Assembly: GCA_964565615.1 (NCBI GenBank)
Contig: CAZMFO010000018.1
Location: forward strand, 1-18,310
Reading direction: 5' to 3'
DNA length: 18,310 bases
Source of the DNA: HK-STAS-PATE-36 sp964565615
GTDB lineage: Bacteria; Patescibacteriota; Saccharimonadia; Saccharimonadales; JAGQNJ01
Each line of letters opens with the position of its first letter. The first letter of the stretch is position 1. This document shows, piece by piece, positions 7,577 to 13,591 of the stretch. The notes beneath the pieces were generated by a model. That model did no database searches. It was not told the origin of the DNA and worked only from the letters and a program-made list of their open reading frames with translations. The position numbers and the translations under genes were made by a program.

Positions 7577-8606
7577 CAACTTCATACTTGTGCCTGATCT
7601 CTCTCAGACCACTAAATTTTGCAATACCCACACTTTTAGCAGCCTCCTCAACCAACTTAGGGATATATTGAGATGATATATTGCTACATTCAAAAGTAAC
7701 GACCCATTCCCCAAACTCTTTAAGATTATTATATAGAAGGGACTCCATTATTTTTGTGCTTACAGAAAGATTAGACTCTGGGGCAGTTGCTATGCCTGGC
7801 ATGTACATAACTTGCTTGCCTCCGGATTCTATATCAAAATATTTTTTATTAAGCCAAGGACATAACTCAAAATCTCTCACAATATAACCAAAAGACTGCA
7901 AAACCCCATCATCATCTATATACGCATATAGATCAGATCCTTCAGACAACAAGGTATCCCTTAATACTTCTCGTGGAATTGCCCCGTTAATTGGATGGTC
8001 GTCAACGAGAGCTTTGAACTGTCTATTATATATATCCCAAATCCTTTCAAAATATGCTTCTATCTGATCAGGATTTGCAATTTTTCTGACATTCGGATCA
8101 ACTTTAAATGTCTCTATCCGTTCAGGTATAGGAATAAAGTTTGCTTTGTAATGATAGGTTGCAGCTGGAGTTTCAACAGAAGTAATCAACCTATCGATAT
8201 GCGACACACCTCTTACTCTCTCGCTCATTGGCGCTACTTCAGGCATATCCGGAAAATCAACTAACGCAGAAAAGCCATCTTTTTCTCTAGCCTGCCTTGT
8301 AATTTCGTTCTCAACTTGTTCAATATTTTCTGCAATTAATTTTTGGGGCAATAGACAGAAATATAGCTTGGATGTATCGTAGCCACGATTTTCAAAGAAC
8401 TCTAAATTTATCCACTCCGCATATTTCAGCAAACCAAATAATGGCAGTTTATTTGGATCGATGTCAATAAAGATTGTATTAGCGTCATCTACAACTTTGT
8501 CATATTGCTCTAGTGCAAGCCCCTCAATCTGTGGCCCAACACTATGTTCGGCAACAACATTAATGTAATTAGCAAAGGTTGGTTCAATTTTATCTTGTTT
8601 CTCCAT
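7563..8606 (-). CDS. GNAT-like protein of the arginine decarboxylase operon (347 aa)
   Basis: A soluble protein without a signal peptide. The C-terminal half (about residues 190-345) looks like a GNAT-type acyltransferase fold: a beta-rich stretch (DDGVLQSFGYIVRDF), then GIATAPESNLSVSTKIMESLL, which resembles the acyl-CoA-binding strand and helix, and a closing SGLREIRHKYEVV segment. The canonical Q/RxxGxG/A signature is not clear, so the class is tentative. The N-terminal 100 residues are not recognised. I chose ATG 8606 (MEKQ) because GGAG lies eight bases ahead. The longer frame from 8708 would run over 100 bp into the decarboxylase gene. The chosen start overlaps that gene by 17 bp, which suggests translational coupling. 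A role in modifying agmatine or a lipid is conceivable but not shown. Confidence 0.72.
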   Translation of the reverse strand: MEKQDKIEPTFANYINVVAEHSVGPQIEGLALEQYDKVVDDANTIFIDIDPNKLPLFGLLKYAEWINLEFFENRGYDTSKLYFCLLPQKLIAENIEQVENEITRQAREKDGFSALVDFPDMPEVAPMSERVRGVSHIDRLITSVETPAATYHYKANFIPIPERIETFKVDPNVRKIANPDQIEAYFERIWDIYNRQFKALVDDHPINGAIPREVLRDTLLSEGSDLYAYIDDDGVLQSFGYIVRDFELCPWLNKKYFDIESGGKQVMYMPGIATAPESNLSVSTKIMESLLYNNLKEFGEWVVTFECSNISSQYIPKLVEEAAKSVGIAKFSGLREIRHKYEVVSFG

Positions 8607-9087
8607 AATAACCACTCCATCCATCGGCTTGATATACGGCCACAACCATCGCACAGACAGGCAAATGTTTACAGGTTGTACCCACAACCTCCATATTAAT
8701 ATTGCCAAAATCTACATTTCTGGTTGCCATCAATGCTTCTAAGCTCTGCCTGATATCACTTCTAACTGCTTTCTCGCTACTGCCTTCGTGCTCCACAAAC
8801 AAGCCCCGACCTGTCTTTTTGTCTTGCACCCAGCCAATTCCTGCCCAAGCCTCTTCGTTTGGCACATGAGCTCGCTGTTCAGCCATAACAACATAAAGCC
8901 TGTCGCCCCATTGACCCGGCAAATTTGTTAGAGGTGTTTTACTAACAATTAACTTTGATTTTGGCGGAATCACCGAACTAAGCTTTAGTAAATTATAATT
9001 AGCAATCCCTGCGTTGTTTAGAGCCGAATCAAATGCCGAGAGTTGTGTTGGCCCCGCACCCAACCCTGTTGATATCTTAATTTCCAT
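8590..9087 (-). CDS. pdaD: Pyruvoyl-dependent arginine decarboxylase
   Basis: 165 aa, the usual length of PvlArgDC. These enzymes cleave themselves between two serines, turn the second into a pyruvoyl cofactor and convert arginine to agmatine and CO2 in the cytosol. Visible family features are GLGAGPTQLSAFDSALNNAGI (residues 8-28, broken here only by its length), NLLKLSSVIPP (32-42) with the predicted cleavage between Ser37 and Ser38, the GRGLFVEHEG segment (93-102) with a plausible catalytic Glu99, and the CAMVVAVY strand (145-152). The ATG overlaps the stop of the preceding gene by one base (TAATG), so translation is coupled. The next gene overlaps by 17 bp. No agmatinase or spermidine synthase is in the window, so the fate of agmatine is unknown. 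Consuming a proton could also serve acid resistance. Confidence 0.93.
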   Translation of the reverse strand: MEIKISTGLGAGPTQLSAFDSALNNAGIANYNLLKLSSVIPPKSKLIVSKTPLTNLPGQWGDRLYVVMAEQRAHVPNEEAWAGIGWVQDKKTGRGLFVEHEGSSEKAVRSDIRQSLEALMATRNVDFGNINMEVVGTTCKHLPVCAMVVAVYQADGWSGYYGETR

Positions 9088-9776
9088 TATTCTGTCTCCT
9101 CCTTATTTATGTTATCTATATCTATGCCTTCCTCAACTTGTTCGCGCCTAATCCGAGCGGTTATCTTTCTCCATATAGCTGTTAGTATTCCGGTAGCAAT
9201 AAGCCCGGTACCCACCATTTGTGGGCCAGGTAACTCAATACCCTCACCAAGTGCATATCCCATAACAGTTGCTGAACCAGCCAAAGCTATTGCACTTTTT
9301 AATCCATAGTTGCGTACTTCTGACTCTGTCATCTCTGGGTCTTCTCGATATTTAACTGCCGATACAATGGCAGACCCACCCAAAAAGGCAATTCCGGCTT
9401 TGGTTAAAGAGCTAAATTTTGCTTCAGGTGATATTTTTAAATTATTTTCTAATTTTGCGTTAATCCACCCAACAGCCCTGTCCCCGTTGTGGCTTGTTAA
9501 CAATCCAGCTACTGCAACAGCGCCACCCGACTCAACCGCTAATGTCGCTCCACCAGCAACCGCACCAACAACCACTGGATCTGCTCCAGATGCAAGCGCA
9601 ACACCAATAGCCCCAAATCTAATAGCCTCATTGAGTGGGCTAACTTCTACGCCAACCATCGCAACATCGCATACTCTTCGCAATTTATTTGCCACACTTG
9701 ACATAGCCTCTTGGCTTGGATCAATAGATAACTCGCCTTCTGGGAAAGTGCTAATAAATTCTTCTGGGTTACTCAT
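9087..9776 (-). CDS. Gly/Ala-rich membrane protein, first gene of the arginine decarboxylase operon
   Basis: 229 aa, family not recognised. The N-terminal 45 residues are polar. Then come several weakly hydrophobic Gly/Ala/Val stretches (about 50-95, 124-142, 158-178 and 186-204) rich in small residues, and a basic then acidic C-terminal tail (KITARIRREQVEEG, 204-217). These could be four or five membrane segments or glycine-zipper hairpins; the hydrophobicity is modest, so topology is uncertain. The stop overlaps the decarboxylase start by one base, tying production of both proteins together. A transporter or membrane anchor for arginine or agmatine is tempting, but no transporter motif is visible. 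The leader upstream contains a terminator-like hairpin ending about 13 nt before the ATG, and no strong ribosome binding site is seen. Confidence 0.78.
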   Translation of the reverse strand: MSNPEEFISTFPEGELSIDPSQEAMSSVANKLRRVCDVAMVGVEVSPLNEAIRFGAIGVALASGADPVVVGAVAGGATLAVESGGAVAVAGLLTSHNGDRAVGWINAKLENNLKISPEAKFSSLTKAGIAFLGGSAIVSAVKYREDPEMTESEVRNYGLKSAIALAGSATVMGYALGEGIELPGPQMVGTGLIATGILTAIWRKITARIRREQVEEGIDIDNINKEETE

Positions 9777-9789
9777 ATCTTTAACGATT

Positions 9790-9836
9790 AAAAAAATGTC
9801 GCAAGTAGCTCCTTATTTGGAGTTCTTACGACATTT
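9790..9836 (-). terminator. Terminator-like hairpin in the leader of the arginine decarboxylase operon
   Basis: Two 12-nt arms (9825-9836 and 9794-9805) pair completely in minus-strand RNA, with one U.G wobble that would be an A.C mismatch in plus-strand RNA. An inner CTCC/GGAG stem and a six-base loop cap it. A run of seven U (9796-9790) follows; the first three belong to the stem. It lies between the predicted promoter and the ATG at 9776, so it could act as an attenuator. It could also stop minus-strand transcripts coming from the 10459-10608 gene. Confidence 0.7.
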
Positions 9837-9859
9837 AATCTTGTAAAGTACTAGTGTCT

Positions 9860-9887
9860 ATAATATCAAAATACTAAAAAATGTCAA
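9860..9887 (-). promoter_or_regulatory. Promoter of the membrane protein/arginine decarboxylase operon
   Basis: Minus-strand TTGACA (9887-9882, perfect) and TATTAT (9865-9860, 5/6) are 16 bp apart. The predicted start of transcription is near 9853, leaving a leader of about 77 nt that consists mostly of the terminator-like hairpin. Confidence 0.72.
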
Positions 9888-9924
9888 GTAGTTTTTGTCA
9901 AATACATATAATCCACCCGAAAGC

Positions 9925-9953
9925 TTGACAAACCACATCACCAGGACTATAAA
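9925..9953 (+). promoter_or_regulatory. Promoter of the first receiver-only regulator gene
   Basis: TTGACA (9925-9930, perfect) and TATAAA (9948-9953, 5/6) are separated by 17 bp. The predicted transcription start is near 9960. It is divergent from the arginine decarboxylase operon promoter 40 bp away. Confidence 0.78.
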
Positions 9954-9978
9954 TAAACATAGTACCTTATAAGATTAA

Positions 9979-10015
9979 CAGCGTGTCATTCCTACGGAGT
10001 GGTGTGCTGTTTTTT
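9979..10015 (+). terminator. Terminator-like hairpin in the leader of the first regulator gene
   Basis: The arms 9979-9992 and 9996-10009 pair at all 14 positions in plus-strand RNA, five of them G.U wobbles, around a three-base loop. Six T (10010-10015) follow at once, then GGAG and the ATG at 10031. Wobbles make the structure specific to the plus strand. Its place between promoter and start codon suggests attenuation; the loop is tight, so the top pair probably opens. Confidence 0.72.
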
Positions 10016-10030
10016 AATTGGAGAAAACCT

Positions 10031-10393
10031 ATGAAGAATATAGCCATAATAGAAGACGATCCAGCAATACTACAAATGTATAAGATTAAGTTTGAGTCTG
10101 AAGGGTTTAGTGTTTACACGGCAGAAAATGGTGAGGCCGGGCTAATGCTTTGCGAAAATATAAGGCCAGATTTGGTTTTGCTTGATTTAATGATGCCTAT
10201 TATGAACGGTGACGAAATGCTCACCAAACTTCGCCAGACAGATTGGGGTAAAGATATGCGGGTAGTTGTACTAACCAACGTTAGCGAGGCAAAAATAGCC
10301 GAAAAGGTAAAGAGGCTTGGGGTAGTAGATATCTTAACCAAAGCTCAACTAACCCCTGCTACAGTTGTAGATAAAATACGAAGTTACATTTGA
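10031..10393 (+). CDS. Receiver-only response regulator, copy 1
   Basis: 120 aa forming one complete CheY-like receiver domain and nothing else. The acidic pocket is Asp9/Asp10, the predicted phosphorylation site is Asp52 (LLDLMMP), the switch residue is Thr82 (VVVLTN) and the conserved lysine is Lys104. All key residues are present, so it should accept phosphate from a histidine kinase. With no DNA-binding or enzymatic output domain it must act by protein contact or as a phosphate relay or sink. I chose ATG 10031 because GGAG sits seven bases before it; the longer GTG start at 9983 lies inside the leader hairpin. It shares the signature EMLTKLRQTDWG after the phospho-site with the two paralogues downstream. 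The stop is TGA. Confidence 0.92.
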   Translation: MKNIAIIEDDPAILQMYKIKFESEGFSVYTAENGEAGLMLCENIRPDLVLLDLMMPIMNGDEMLTKLRQTDWGKDMRVVVLTNVSEAKIAEKVKRLGVVDILTKAQLTPATVVDKIRSYI

Positions 10394-10458
10394 TATACTT
10401 GCCAAATGGTCGCCAAAACAAGCTTTATTGTGCGTTGAAAATATATACAAAGGGATGC

Positions 10459-10608
10459 CTATAGAAGCTCTGACTCGAATTTCTTGTAGCACTTTTTACA
10501 AATATGAAACTTAATAACTTTGCTATCGGAATCAGGCGGACTCAACAATATAGCCCCAAAGTCATCGAGGATCTTGCCACACTTATTACATTTTGGATAT
10601 ATCGCCAT
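10459..10608 (-). CDS. 49-aa zinc-ribbon protein
   Basis: A short minus-strand reading frame between two regulator genes, which fills most of an otherwise empty 296-bp gap. The product (MAIYPKCNKCGKIL... then HICKKCYKKFESELL) has two CxxC knuckles, Cys7/Cys10 and Cys37/Cys40, spaced as in a small treble-clef or zinc-ribbon protein that binds one zinc ion. No strong ribosome binding site is seen before the ATG. Similar tiny zinc-binding proteins are common in bacteria with unknown partners. The two regular CxxC pairs and good codon structure make chance unlikely. A role in RNA, DNA or protein binding cannot be told. Confidence 0.72.
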   Translation of the reverse strand: MAIYPKCNKCGKILDDFGAILLSPPDSDSKVIKFHICKKCYKKFESELL

Positions 10609-10650
10609 TTCATCTATGTTACCAAATATATAATCAATGATGAATGACTA

Positions 10651-10679
10651 TTGCGGTAATCATATCTGTACTTTATTAT
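10651..10679 (+). promoter_or_regulatory. Possible leaderless promoter of the second regulator gene
   Basis: TTGCGG (10651-10656, 3/6) and TATTAT (10674-10679, 5/6) are 17 bp apart. The -10 box overlaps the first possible ATG (10678) and ends ten bases before the second (10690), which would then be at or close to the 5' end of the mRNA. Confidence 0.42.
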
Positions 10680-10689
10680 GTTTGAATAT

Positions 10690-11082
10690 ATGAGCTCGGA
10701 CAATACTTTATCAAAAAGCGATGTAAAAATTGCTGTCATAGAAGATGAGCCTAGTATTTGTGAGATGTATAAGATGAAGCTAGGCTCTGCAGGCTACAAC
10801 GTAAAAACTGCTCATAACGGGCAAGAAGGACTAAAGTTACTAGAAGATTTTAAACCCCAGCTTATTCTGCTAGACCTAAAGATGCCCATTATGAGTGGTG
10901 ATGAAATGCTTGCCAAACTCCGCCAGACAGATTGGGGAGCAGAAATTCGAGTAATCGTGCTAACGAACATCAGCAGAGACGAGGCTCCTCGTAACATACA
11001 GTTTTTAAATATAGACCGCTACGTTGTTAAAGCTCATCACACACCATCGCAAGTACTAGAAATTGTCCAAGAAATAATTTAA
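10690..11082 (+). CDS. Receiver-only response regulator, copy 2
   Basis: 130 aa: a ten-residue polar lead (MSSDNTLSKS) and one receiver domain. Key residues in this numbering are Asp19/Glu20, phospho-acceptor Asp62 (LLDLKMP), Thr92 (VIVLTN) and Lys114. The acidic pair is D-E, which is usual in receivers. No output domain follows. An in-frame ATG at 10678 would add four residues, but it overlaps the predicted -10 box, so I prefer 10690. A 17-bp patch coding for RQTDWG is identical in DNA to copy 1, in keeping with duplication. The product diverges from the other copies near the C-terminus (HHTPSQVLEIVQEII), which may give it a different partner. Confidence 0.9.
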   Translation: MSSDNTLSKSDVKIAVIEDEPSICEMYKMKLGSAGYNVKTAHNGQEGLKLLEDFKPQLILLDLKMPIMSGDEMLAKLRQTDWGAEIRVIVLTNISRDEAPRNIQFLNIDRYVVKAHHTPSQVLEIVQEII

Positions 11083-11181
11083 AAACGACTATTGGTATTG
11101 TTATTAGCTCGTAAACAAAAAATTATCACTTATTTGCTCTCTCGCTTGTATAGGATAGACTTTTAACGTAACATACTACAT

Positions 11182-11553
11182 ATGACACACAAAGTAGCAA
11201 TCATCGAAGACGATCAGGCAATTGCCCAAATGTATCGTATCAAGTTTGAGGCAGAAGGTTACGACGTAAATACTGCCGAAAACGGTCTGCTAGGTCTGGA
11301 GCTAGCCGAAAGTATGAAGCCCGATATTATCTTGCTAGACCTTATGATGCCCGAGATGAACGGTAGCGAAATGCTAACAAAACTACGCGCTACACCATGG
11401 GGCAAAAATATCAAAGTAGTTGTTCTAACAAATATGGGAGAGCAAGAAATACCAGAAGAAGTCAAGCAACTTAATGTTTCGGCAGTAATCTTAAAGGCAG
11501 ATATGACTCCCAGACAAGTTGCCGAACTTGTCAAAAAACTTTTACAAACATAG
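11182..11553 (+). CDS. Receiver-only response regulator, copy 3
   Basis: 123 aa, a single complete receiver domain: Asp10/Asp11, phospho-acceptor Asp53 (LLDLMMPEM), Thr83 (VVVLTN) and Lys105. The sequence is closest to copy 1 (shared IIEDDxAIxQMYxIKFExEG and TAENG). It has no output domain and no clear ribosome binding site before ATG 11182. It lies 45 bp before murD on the same strand, but murD has its own promoter-like sequence, so a shared transcript is not needed. Three receiver-only paralogues in 1.5 kb, with one kinase nearby, suggest a branched phosphorelay or phosphate sinks. Confidence 0.92.
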   Translation: MTHKVAIIEDDQAIAQMYRIKFEAEGYDVNTAENGLLGLELAESMKPDIILLDLMMPEMNGSEMLTKLRATPWGKNIKVVVLTNMGEQEIPEEVKQLNVSAVILKADMTPRQVAELVKKLLQT

Positions 11554-11562
11554 CTCTTTCGT

Positions 11563-11591
11563 TTGGCTAAAACAGCTATTTGACAGATAAT
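11563..11591 (+). promoter_or_regulatory. Possible leaderless promoter of murD
   Basis: TTGGCT (11563-11568, 4/6) and GATAAT (11586-11591, 5/6) are separated by exactly 17 bp. The -10 box ends 7 bp before the murD ATG and no Shine-Dalgarno sequence lies between them, as expected for a leaderless mRNA. Confidence 0.5.
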
Positions 11592-11598
11592 ACTAACT

Positions 11599-12963
11599 AT
11601 GAACATTGCAATTATTGGCTACGGCAAACAAGGTCAGTCTTCGTTTGAGTATTGGCTTAATAAAGGTGGCAACACCATAACCATCTGCGACAAGCAAACC
11701 GACATTATACTACCCGAAGGGGCAATAGGTAGGCTTGGTCTTAATTATTTGGAAGATCTACATAAATTTGACTTAATTGTTCGAAGTCCATCTGTCCACC
11801 CAAAAACAATTCTAGACGCAAACCCAGATCATCCAGAAATAATTGATAAAATTACGTCAAATACGGAGGAATTCTTTAAAATTTGCAAAGCCCCTATAAT
11901 CGGCGTAACGGGCAGCAAAGGAAAGGGAACAACCTCAACCTTAATTGCTAGAATTTTAGAAGAAGGTGGCAAGAAAGTTCATCTTGGCGGAAATATTGGA
12001 ACTCCACCACTAGAACTAATAAAGAACAATATAAACAAAGACAATATTGTAGTATTGGAATTGGCTAACTTTCAGCTTATTGATTTAAAATATAGCCCAC
12101 ATATTGCTGTATGCTTAATGATAACCGAGGAGCATCTTGATTGGCATTCAGATATGTATGAATACATAAGCTCCAAAAAACAAATTTTTGCTCATCAAAA
12201 GACAGACGATATTGCAGTCTATAATGCACGAGATATTTATGCTACAGAAATTATGTCTTCCTCGCCAGCTCACAACAAAATTAGCTATGATGCTCCTCTA
12301 GATAAAAATGAACCAGCCGAGTTTACAAATGGGGTTTATGTAGAGGGTAACCATATAAAGTTCAACAACAGAACCATCTTGGACTTACACGATGTCTCGC
12401 TTAAGGGTCGGCACAATTTACAAAATGTATGCGCTTCTATCGGGGCCATATGGAACTATATCAACCAAGACCCCCAACCAATTAAGAAGGCCCTGCGGGG
12501 ATTTACTGGCTTGCCTCATAGGCTTAAAGAGGTTGCCGAAGTTGACGGAGTACTGTTTGTTGATGATTCATTTGGCACAAATCCTGCTACTGCCGAAGTG
12601 GCCATCAAAGCCTACGATCAGCCAAAGGTACTCATCTTAGGTGGATCAGAGAAGAATAACAATTTTACGAATTTGGTGGCTACCATCAATCAAAGCAACA
12701 TTAGGCATATTGTTGCCATTGGGGAGTTAGGACCAAAAATTATTGCAATGCTCAAAGGCTCATCAGAGAACAAAAACATCCCCTATTCCATAATTAACAC
12801 CAACCAATCTATGAAAGATATTGTTGCTACTGCCAGGCGTTTTGCGCAAGATGGTGATGTAGTTCTGCTATCTACCGCTTGTGCTAGTTTTGATATGTTT
12901 ACAGACTACATTGATCGCGGTGAGCAATTTAAGGCAGAGGTTAAGGCTCTAAAGTCCGCATAA
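11599..12963 (+). CDS. murD: UDP-N-acetylmuramoyl-L-alanine:D-glutamate ligase (MurD)
   Basis: 454 aa, the normal length. MurD uses ATP to add D-glutamate to UDP-MurNAc-L-alanine in the cytosol, a step in peptidoglycan precursor synthesis. The N-terminal Rossmann domain starts IAIIGYGKQGQSS. The ATP loop is GVTGSKGKGTTS (102-113), a variant of the usual GTNGKTT. The central domain shows ELANFQL (154-160), EEHLDWH (177-183) and the lysine expected to be carbamylated (Lys193 or 194). The C-terminal domain shows GLPHRL (304-309), DDSFGTNPAT (322-331), LGGSEK (347-352) and STACASFDMF (425-434), all MurD-like rather than MurC, MurE or FolC. Neighbouring murI supplies the D-glutamate. The two genes converge and overlap by 23 bp. 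Confidence 0.93.
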   Translation: MNIAIIGYGKQGQSSFEYWLNKGGNTITICDKQTDIILPEGAIGRLGLNYLEDLHKFDLIVRSPSVHPKTILDANPDHPEIIDKITSNTEEFFKICKAPIIGVTGSKGKGTTSTLIARILEEGGKKVHLGGNIGTPPLELIKNNINKDNIVVLELANFQLIDLKYSPHIAVCLMITEEHLDWHSDMYEYISSKKQIFAHQKTDDIAVYNARDIYATEIMSSSPAHNKISYDAPLDKNEPAEFTNGVYVEGNHIKFNNRTILDLHDVSLKGRHNLQNVCASIGAIWNYINQDPQPIKKALRGFTGLPHRLKEVAEVDGVLFVDDSFGTNPATAEVAIKAYDQPKVLILGGSEKNNNFTNLVATINQSNIRHIVAIGELGPKIIAMLKGSSENKNIPYSIINTNQSMKDIVATARRFAQDGDVVLLSTACASFDMFTDYIDRGEQFKAEVKALKSA

Positions 12964-13591
12964 CTCTTTTAAGTTGCAAAATAACAGGTTGCTCTGGTTG
13001 TAAAACAACTGCCCTTTTTTTAGCCGACAACTTGATTAAGTCTTCTATCCAATGATAATGCGTACACCCCAGCACTATAACATCCGCCCCCTGAACGCAA
13101 ACACTGTTAGTAACAGCAACTATCTTATGTCTATCAAGATTTTTTTGCTCTATCATACTAGACCAGTCACTACAGTCTGGCTCCAAAACAATAGTATCGC
13201 CGGCAAACATCTTTTTTAGCTCATTGTATCTCTTGCTTGCCAGTGTAGTTGGCGTTGCAAACACTGCTATCTTTTTTGTCTTTGTTTTTTTTGAGGCGGT
13301 CTTAACCATCGGCTCCATACCAATCAATGGCACAGCAATTTGAGTACGAAGTTGATCAATTAAAACGGTAGTTACTGTATTACAAGCAATTACGATAATA
13401 TGGCAACCCTCTTTAACCATCGCTTGCAAAATTGGCATCACTAAACAGAGCAGAGCTTCTGCTGTTTTTGTCCCGTACGGAACATTCTGAGTATCGTTCT
13501 TAAAGACAATTTGATGATTGGGCAGAGCCTGCTCAATTGCTCTGGCTACCGATAATCCGCCAATTCCAGAGTCAAAAACGCCGATCTTCAT
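12941..13591 (-). CDS. murI: Glutamate racemase, short form (MurI)
   Basis: 216 aa. It interconverts L- and D-glutamate without a cofactor, giving the D-glutamate used by MurD. The catalytic elements are present: DSGIGG (7-12), VPYG (38-41), the first catalytic cysteine in ACNT (Cys70), and the second in GCTHY (Cys176). The protein is about 40-60 residues shorter than typical MurI, with trimmed helices between the motifs and at the C-terminus, but no motif is lost and no frameshift is visible. The ATG overlaps the folD stop in an ATGA junction, so the two are translationally coupled. The 3' end overlaps murD on the other strand by 23 bp. Confidence 0.92.
   Translation of the reverse strand: MKIGVFDSGIGGLSVARAIEQALPNHQIVFKNDTQNVPYGTKTAEALLCLVMPILQAMVKEGCHIIVIACNTVTTVLIDQLRTQIAVPLIGMEPMVKTASKKTKTKKIAVFATPTTLASKRYNELKKMFAGDTIVLEPDCSDWSSMIEQKNLDRHKIVAVTNSVCVQGADVIVLGCTHYHWIEDLIKLSAKKRAVVLQPEQPVILQLKRVMRTLEP

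Noticed and set aside
8607..8708. Longer start for the GNAT-like protein at 8708
   Set aside because: It would overlap the decarboxylase by over 100 bp and has no ribosome binding site, while 8606 has GGAG at good spacing.
9310..9846. 178-aa plus-strand frame opposite the membrane protein gene
   Set aside because: It is the antisense shadow of a Gly/Ala-rich gene and runs through the leader hairpin; composition is that of reversed Ala/Gly codons.
9907..9912. TATAAT on the plus strand between the two -35 boxes
   Set aside because: No -35 element lies at proper distance, and the TTGACA/TATAAA pair downstream explains plus-strand transcription better.
9983..10030. GTG start at 9983 for the first receiver protein
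   Set aside because: The codon lies in the terminator-like hairpin, and the added residues are outside the receiver domain; ATG 10031 has a good GGAG.
11599..12963. Folylpolyglutamate synthase instead of MurD
   Set aside because: Only the ATP loop resembles FolC; the N-terminal Rossmann domain and GLPHRL, TNPAT and CASFDMF motifs are MurD-specific.
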